This document shows positions 19,349 to 20,225 of a stretch of DNA of 20,225 nt, piece after piece. Position numbers and translations under genes: made by a program. Positions within the stretch are counted from its first letter, which is position 1; each line of letters begins with the position of its first letter. This DNA is from Pelargonium nanum (taxonomy: Eukaryota > Streptophyta > Magnoliopsida > Geraniales > Geraniaceae), in contig JAYMTF010001988.1 of assembly GCA_036897485.1 (NCBI GenBank), positions 1-20,225 of the forward strand, in the 5' to 3' direction. Under the pieces are notes generated by a model. It was given only the letters and a program-made list of their open reading frames with translations, made no database searches and had not been told where the DNA came from.

Positions 19349-19573
19349 ATGGAATTCCCTTCTCTTACCAGGAATGAGGTTTATATAGTCACTATTGTTT
19401 TCATCATGTTTGTTTGGTTGGTTGGTGCCAAGGTGATGTCCGCTCTAGGCCCACATTTGGGGTCTACCTTCCCAAGCACGCCATTTGTGGGCGTCAGACG
19501 AATCTGGAACACTATAAACCCTTCAACCATTATAGGGAAATGGACCTCTAAGAGCTTTTATCGATCAAAGTAA
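19349..19573 (+). CDS. Possible small protein with N-terminal hydrophobic segment
   Basis: This is a 74-codon ORF. Residues 11-29 or so (VYIVTIVFIMFVWLVGAKV) are strongly hydrophobic, as in a signal anchor or signal peptide, and the rest is basic and polar. A TATA-like cataaataa lies at 19289-19297 and a GA-rich leader (about 19306-19333) precedes the ATG, a plausible plant core promoter layout. I do not recognise the family, and it matches no CLE, IDA or CEP peptide motif that I know. Random ORFs of this length occur, so support is weak. Confidence 0.22.
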   Translation: MEFPSLTRNEVYIVTIVFIMFVWLVGAKVMSALGPHLGSTFPSTPFVGVRRIWNTINPSTIIGKWTSKSFYRSK

Positions 19574-20225
19574 TGTCCTAGTGTCCGAACCAAACGAGAC
19601 GTTGTAGTGATGACTTGACAAAGCAAGAATTTTGGAGGCGACCCTATGAGGCGTGGAGCCATGACAGAGTCGCGGAGACGTTGACAACCATGGACCTTAG
19701 AGAGTTCTTGCGTGATCCAAGTATTTGTGGAGCTTATCATGAGAGTTTTGAATTCGTAGAATAGTTTCGAGAAAGGTTTTCGGGGACAATCTTACCCCCG
19801 GTCAACATAAGACATCTAGTAAGTTGCAAACCACTAAAACACAAATATACCAAGCAATTGCGTTACTTTTGCACATATGATTTCAAGGTTTGAAGAACTA
19901 ATCCAACATCTTTGGAGTTATATTTATAACTAACGCTTAGAAACTGAAACGTCACAAATATGCTTCAAACCAAAGACACCAAAACCGAGACACACATACA
20001 TCTTGAAAGCTTTACTTTTGTCCTAGCTAGCCATGTGCCCCCTATAATAATTGGGGACTAAATAGGTAGTTTAACATTAAAAAGAATAATGTAATTGTAT
20101 CTACACTGAATGAGTAAACAACTTTATTTTGTCATTTTTTTCTTCTCATTGTTATTGTGTTATATTTTTTTAGGGATAATTACGGATTACTACCCATTTT
20201 TGATGTCTCAAAACAAATGACTACA
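19574..20225. other. Intergenic sequence at the right edge
   Basis: I see no gene. From about 20171 the text gggataattacggattacta resembles the terminal sequence of plant DNA elements, so the window may end just inside one. The rest is anonymous. Confidence 0.35.

Noticed and set aside
1..20225. CRISPR array, operon or multi-gene defence-like system
   Set aside because: There are no regularly spaced repeats and no gene cluster. The window holds one intron-rich plant gene and transposon remains.

Overview
This is nuclear DNA of a flowering plant, most likely a eudicot. It is AT-rich, carries one long gene split by GT-AG introns, and holds typical plant transposon debris: TA-flanked MITEs, tRNA-derived SINEs, a TRIM and a decayed Ty1/copia element. 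The species cannot be named from the sequence.

The one gene I can support firmly is on the minus strand. Its start codon is at 17071 and its stop codon at 4649, with 16 coding exons. I traced every junction by eye. All 15 introns are GT-AG, the reading phase is kept throughout, and the product is about 826 residues (828 with an alternative acceptor at exon 9). It is a SAC-domain phosphoinositide phosphatase of the plant SAC2-SAC5 type, with an intact CX5RT catalytic loop in exon 10 and the plant-specific C-terminal tail in exons 13-16.

Transposons explain much of the gene's 12.4 kb length. Intron 13 (3.7 kb) holds a decayed Ty1/copia element in gene-sense orientation, with a MITE inside it. 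Intron 9 (1.7 kb) holds a near-complete TRIM plus a MITE. Intron 5 holds another MITE of the same Stowaway-like family, and intron 15 holds an old Au-like SINE. A fourth, broken relative of the MITE lies upstream of the gene. The likely 5' leader (about 17072-17400) has a CT-rich tract, three short upstream ORFs and a GC-rich hairpin close to the start codon. The exon 9 acceptor region carries a 17-bp direct repeat that duplicates the splice acceptor.

Left flank (1-4540): no recognisable gene. It holds a tiny SINE with perfect 14-bp target duplications (785-907), a Tourist-like MITE (2211-3161) with a second MITE nested in it (2531-2726), and an unidentified 236-codon open frame (3692-4402) that runs towards the 3' end of the SAC gene. 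Right flank (17400-20225): presumed SAC promoter, the broken MITE, and a 74-codon ORF at 19349 with a TATA-like box and a GA-rich leader. The rest is anonymous AT-rich DNA. I see no RNA genes, no CRISPR array and no multi-gene system; the interest lies in the transposon layers and in the SAC gene's splicing and leader.
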